From JAJRRH01 sp047638815 (GTDB lineage Bacteria; Bacteroidota; Bacteroidia; Flavobacteriales_D; JABDKJ01), in NCBI GenBank assembly GCA_047638815.1, contig JBLIMR010000004.1:1-64000 (forward strand): a DNA stretch of 64,000 nucleotides, written 5' to 3'. Numbering within the stretch: the first letter of the stretch is position 1; each line of letters begins with the position of its first letter. The position numbers and the translations under genes are program-made. Positions 60,781 through 64,000 of this stretch are shown here, in pieces. Under the pieces are notes generated by a model. It saw only the letters and a program-made list of their open reading frames with translations. It made no database searches and was not told where the DNA came from.

Positions 60781-63210
60781 ATGGCTTTTCTAAGATACAT
60801 TATTACTTTTTTAATCTTTTTCATTGCACTTGGGGCATGGTCTCAGGAAGGTAGAGGCCCTGGAAAACGCGGTCAAAGCCTTACAATTAAAGGTGAGATC
60901 TTTGGTCAAGTCCTTGATTCTTTGACCAATCAACCAATGGAATATGTAACTGTTAGTTTAATGGATGCCAACAGTGGCTCTGTTGTTACTGGTATTATTA
61001 CCACTGCAAAAGGCAAGTACAGTCTAACCAATGTGGGCGCGGGTATTTATAAAATTCGATATGATTTTGTAGGCTACTCAAGTAAAACTGTTGGGCCTGT
61101 GGCAATTAGCAAAGAAAAATTAACCGCACCCTTGAAGGTAGTTAGACTACATTCATCCATAGCTTTGGATGAAGTGGTTATTGCCAGCGGAAAACCGGAA
61201 GTTAGTTTTGATATTGATAAAAAGATCATTAATGTAGCAGATCAAGAAACGGAGTCAGGACAGACAGCTGTGGAAGTCATGCAAACAATACCAAGTGTAT
61301 CTGTTGATATTGATGGTAATGTTAGTCTGCGTGGCAATGAAAGTTTCACTTTGTTGATAGACGGAAAGCCTACTGCAATGGATGTAAGTGATGCCCTATT
61401 AAGCATTCCAGCTAGCACGATAGAGAACATCGAAATTATCACAAATGCATCCGCCAAATATGAGGCTGAGGGCGTAAGCGGGATCGTTAACATCATCACA
61501 AAAAAGAAAAAGCTTGAGGGAACCAGTATGCTCAGTAATGTGAGTTATGGAAATTTTGATAACTATAGTGGGGATGTTGCCGTCAATGTTAATAAAGATA
61601 AGTTTTCTTATAATTTCAATGCGGGATACAGCCATCGAAACAGACCAAGACTTGTTAATTCTGAGAGAATAAGCGCGAACGACTCTGTACAAACATTGGT
61701 TAAATCTTCAGGAGAAGATAGACGAAATGGCGGAAGGCAGAATGTAAGTGGCGAAATAAGCTACAGCCCAAATAGTGGAAATACCATTTCAATTGGTGGC
61801 TTGATTGGCAATATGTCTCATAACAATAGTGGTGAAATTGGATTCATTGAAACGCAAAATGGGGTGGTAACAAGAGATTACTTCAATGATGAATCAGCCA
61901 TCAGGGAATTTAATATTTACAATGCAAACCTTACTTATAGACATAATATCAATCGGAATTCAAAGCATTACCTTGAGTTCAAATCAATTCTTAGAGCAAG
62001 AAGTGGAGATGAAGAGGTAATCACCCAATACATAGATCAAGGGATACTAACTGGTGCGAATAGATACACAGAATCTGGCCCTACAGACATGGTGCGATTT
62101 AATCTAGATTATTCTAAGGAAATAAATGCTGATAATACATTCGAAACAGGGGGCCAAATGCAGATTGGAGAAAGTGGTGATGTCGGGAAGAACTATACCT
62201 TGGATGTAGATTTGGATGAATACATTCTCAATCAGGATTTAAGTTCTGATGTGAATTACACCCGAGACATTACGGCAGCATATGCCTTGTATAGAGGAAA
62301 ACTCAGCAAACTAGGCTACCAATTTGGTATTAGAGCTGAACAAACAGAACGAGACATTAGTTCTGACAACTTCGAAGATTTTGTAAAAATAGACCGCTTG
62401 GACTATTTTCCATCAGCTCACTTATCGTATGAGTTGCCACATGATCAACAAGTCATGGTAAGTTATAGTAGAAGAATTAATCGACCAAGAAGTTGGTATT
62501 TCGAACCTTTTTTGACTTGGCAATCGGCCTATCAATTGCGAACGGGCAATCCTGACCTCCAACCCGAATACATCAATGCCTTGGAGTTGAATTGGAACAA
62601 GTCATTATCAAAAAAAGGAAGTATATCTATTGAAACTTATTTTAGAAATGTTGAAGATGTAATTAATAGAATCAATGAGGTATATGAGGATAATATATTG
62701 CTACGTAAACCATTTAACGTTGGTAATTCTACTTCATTCGGTATTGAACCGGCCATTAACTTAAACGTGAAAAAATGGTGGAAATTAAACTTGGGTTTCA
62801 ATTTTTATGATTACACAATAAAGGGAACTCTGAATGATGTGAATTTTGATCAACATTCATTCAACTGGAGCGCAAGAATGAGTAACAACTTTAAGCTTGG
62901 TAAGGATTGGAAATTTCAACTTTCACCTCAGTATAACAGTGCGACTGTCACTCCTCAAGGAACAGCATCGGACAATTTCACTACCAATGCGGCCTTGTCC
63001 AAAAGCATACAGAATGGGAAATTCACTTTCGGTTTGCAAGCAAGAGATGTTTTTTCCACTTCTAGAAATGAAAGCGAATTCAATGTTGGATCCGTATTCA
63101 TATATTCCATTAGAGAGCCCCGCACACCTTTTATTTCCCTCAATATTGCTCTGAAGCTAAACAACTATAAGCGTAAAATGGGTGGTGGAGGAAATGAAGA
63201 TTCTTTTTAG
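60781..63210 (+). CDS. TonB-dependent receptor, outer-membrane beta-barrel family
   Basis: About 809 residues from ATG 60781. Signal peptide ending ALGAWSQ. Then a carboxypeptidase-regulatory-like domain (GEIFGQVLDSLTNQPMEYVTV, about 35-125), a plug (VEVMQTIPSVSVDIDGNVSLRGNESFTLLIDGKPT, IENIEIITNASAKYEAEGVSGIVNIITKKK, about 160-250), and a barrel of the OMP_b-brl_3 type with YFPSAHLSYELPHDQQVMVSYSRRINRP, LRTGNPDLQPEYINALELNW. Substrate unknown; no SusD partner is adjacent, so it is not a standard Sus pair. The C-terminus is glycine-rich (MGGGGNED) instead of a typical aromatic end. Confidence 0.9.
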   Translation: MAFLRYIITFLIFFIALGAWSQEGRGPGKRGQSLTIKGEIFGQVLDSLTNQPMEYVTVSLMDANSGSVVTGIITTAKGKYSLTNVGAGIYKIRYDFVGYSSKTVGPVAISKEKLTAPLKVVRLHSSIALDEVVIASGKPEVSFDIDKKIINVADQETESGQTAVEVMQTIPSVSVDIDGNVSLRGNESFTLLIDGKPTAMDVSDALLSIPASTIENIEIITNASAKYEAEGVSGIVNIITKKKKLEGTSMLSNVSYGNFDNYSGDVAVNVNKDKFSYNFNAGYSHRNRPRLVNSERISANDSVQTLVKSSGEDRRNGGRQNVSGEISYSPNSGNTISIGGLIGNMSHNNSGEIGFIETQNGVVTRDYFNDESAIREFNIYNANLTYRHNINRNSKHYLEFKSILRARSGDEEVITQYIDQGILTGANRYTESGPTDMVRFNLDYSKEINADNTFETGGQMQIGESGDVGKNYTLDVDLDEYILNQDLSSDVNYTRDITAAYALYRGKLSKLGYQFGIRAEQTERDISSDNFEDFVKIDRLDYFPSAHLSYELPHDQQVMVSYSRRINRPRSWYFEPFLTWQSAYQLRTGNPDLQPEYINALELNWNKSLSKKGSISIETYFRNVEDVINRINEVYEDNILLRKPFNVGNSTSFGIEPAINLNVKKWWKLNLGFNFYDYTIKGTLNDVNFDQHSFNWSARMSNNFKLGKDWKFQLSPQYNSATVTPQGTASDNFTTNAALSKSIQNGKFTFGLQARDVFSTSRNESEFNVGSVFIYSIREPRTPFISLNIALKLNNYKRKMGGGGNEDSF

Positions 63211-63353
63211 TGGTTAGATTTTTATTGGTAGATTCTTTAGTTTTTCATTATATAGGTGGTTAATTTATTTGTCCAAAGACTCGTTCATTTATTTAAGTAT
63301 TTTGACTTTAATTGCTCTTATGTTATCGTGAACAAATTCCACATCTTAACTTA

Positions 63354-63383
63354 TTGTTCTTCCTTCATAAATCTTTAGTTTTG
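63354..63383 (+). promoter_or_regulatory. Promoter of the 3-hydroxyacyl-CoA dehydrogenase gene
   Basis: TTG (63354-63356), 19-nt spacer, TAGTTTTG (63376-63383): an exact Bacteroidota consensus, 25 nt before the ATG at 63409. Confidence 0.75.
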
Positions 63384-63408
63384 CGGAAATAAATCAATCA
63401 GAAATTTC

Positions 63409-64000
63409 ATGAAGAATATTGCAGTTATTGGAGCAGGCACAATGGGTAACGGAATTGCACATACGTTTGCCCAAAAAGGATTTGATGTTAAGCTAATAGA
63501 TATCTCACAAGATCAATTGGACAAAGCTATCGCGACCATCTCCAAAAATCTTGATCGGATGATTGCCAAAGAAAGAATTAGTGAAGGGGACAAACAAGAT
63601 ACGTTAGGAAGATTACATACTTCTACCGATATGTCCTCTGCCCTATCTGATGCTGACTTGGTCGTTGAAGCCGCTACTGAAAATGTCGATCTCAAGCTGA
63701 AAATATTCAAACAAATGGATGAAGCCACAGGTGATCACTGTGTTCTTGCTACAAATACTTCGTCCATAAGTATTACTAAAATTGCTGCTGTAACTAGCCA
63801 TCCTGACAAAGTCATCGGTATGCATTTCATGAATCCAGTGCCAGTCATGAAATTAGTAGAGGTGATACGAGGATATGATACTTCTGATGAAGTAACGAAG
63901 AATGTTTTCGCTTTATCTGAGAAGCTAGGTAAAGTTCCAGTTGAAGTGAATGATTATCCTGGCTTTGTTGCGAATAGGATTTTAATGCCAATGATTAATG
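63409..64000 (+). CDS. 3-hydroxybutyryl-CoA dehydrogenase (3' end outside window)
   Basis: 197 codons open to the window edge. NAD-binding start NIAVIGAGTMGNGIAHTFAQKG, then DLVVEAATENVDLKLKIFKQMD, LATNTSSISITKIAA, the catalytic-histidine motif VIGMHFMNPVPVMKLVEVI and DYPGFVANRILMPMIN, all canonical for the short, single-function 3-hydroxyacyl-CoA dehydrogenases (Hbd/PaaH type). It oxidises 3-hydroxybutyryl-CoA in fatty-acid or butyrate metabolism. The C-terminal dimer domain is cut by the window end. Confidence 0.93.
   Translation, partial: MKNIAVIGAGTMGNGIAHTFAQKGFDVKLIDISQDQLDKAIATISKNLDRMIAKERISEGDKQDTLGRLHTSTDMSSALSDADLVVEAATENVDLKLKIFKQMDEATGDHCVLATNTSSISITKIAAVTSHPDKVIGMHFMNPVPVMKLVEVIRGYDTSDEVTKNVFALSEKLGKVPVEVNDYPGFVANRILMPMIN

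Overview
The window is chromosomal DNA of a member of the Bacteroidota. The DNA is AT-rich by eye. Several proteins end in type IX secretion (T9SS) type A sorting domains. Start regions carry promoters of the Bacteroidota type (TTG, about 19 nt, TAnnTTTG) and few strong Shine-Dalgarno sites. Families common in this phylum are present: WG repeats, DUF2911, DUF1599, a CarboxypepD-plug-type TonB receptor, an XRE/S24 LexA-like regulator, and a MutS2 without a Smr domain. I cannot place it below phylum level. I saw no rRNA, tRNA, CRISPR array, prophage or intact insertion sequence.

Layout. 1-7.3 kb: a secreted-protein fragment, a DinB-fold protein, a WG-repeat protein, glyA, a DUF1599 protein head to head with folP, and a glycosyltransferase overlapping an AlgD-like sugar-nucleotide dehydrogenase. 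7.4-13.3 kb: an eight-gene reverse-strand operon behind one near-perfect promoter (msrB, msrA, DUF427, an msrA paralogue, alpha/beta hydrolase-OsmC fusion, egtB, egtD, racemase-like protein). It joins methionine sulfoxide repair, peroxide handling and ergothioneine synthesis. 13.4-20 kb: cyanophycin genes. cphA with an M28 peptidase behind it diverges from cphB, followed by an isoaspartyl peptidase/asparaginase and a GNAT protein. Together these cover synthesis and breakdown of a nitrogen reserve. 20.2-26.3 kb: a SiaB-like GHKL protein that appears frameshifted, a secreted cupredoxin, an M48 protease, an S1/P1 nuclease, an MFS exporter and a GNAT.

26.3-29.5 kb is a decay zone holding an M23 peptidase remnant, an OmpA lipoprotein, a possible barrel remnant and an AraC-family pseudogene with three stops and a frameshift. 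29.5-32.5 kb: a NodB-like lipoprotein without catalytic residues, a GNAT-like protein and a DUF2911 protein. 32.5-38.6 kb: a damage-response module (LexA-like S24 regulator, Pol IV, short DnaE) in which related complex palindromes sit beside every gene. 38.8-42.8 kb: mutS2, a four-helix-bundle gene inside its own inverted repeats, and a DUF937-OmpA protein. 43-48.4 kb: a TonB fragment, aconitase, and a deletion scar joining a TPR-protein head to a T9SS-protein tail.

48.4-53.2 kb: a manganese/zinc-type ABC uptake operon (MntR-like regulator, binding protein, ATPase, two permeases each with a fused winged-helix tail, and an outer-membrane protein). 53.3-64 kb: a PKD-domain protein, an SF2 helicase, a T9SS tail remnant, rsmE, pckA, a 35-residue membrane protein, a lipoprotein, a TonB-dependent receptor and the start of a 3-hydroxyacyl-CoA dehydrogenase.

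The most interesting points are the palindromic elements around the mutagenesis genes, whose stems show paired changes; the redox/ergothioneine operon with a racemase-like protein lacking one catalytic cysteine; the compact cyanophycin locus; and the concentration of recent gene remnants.
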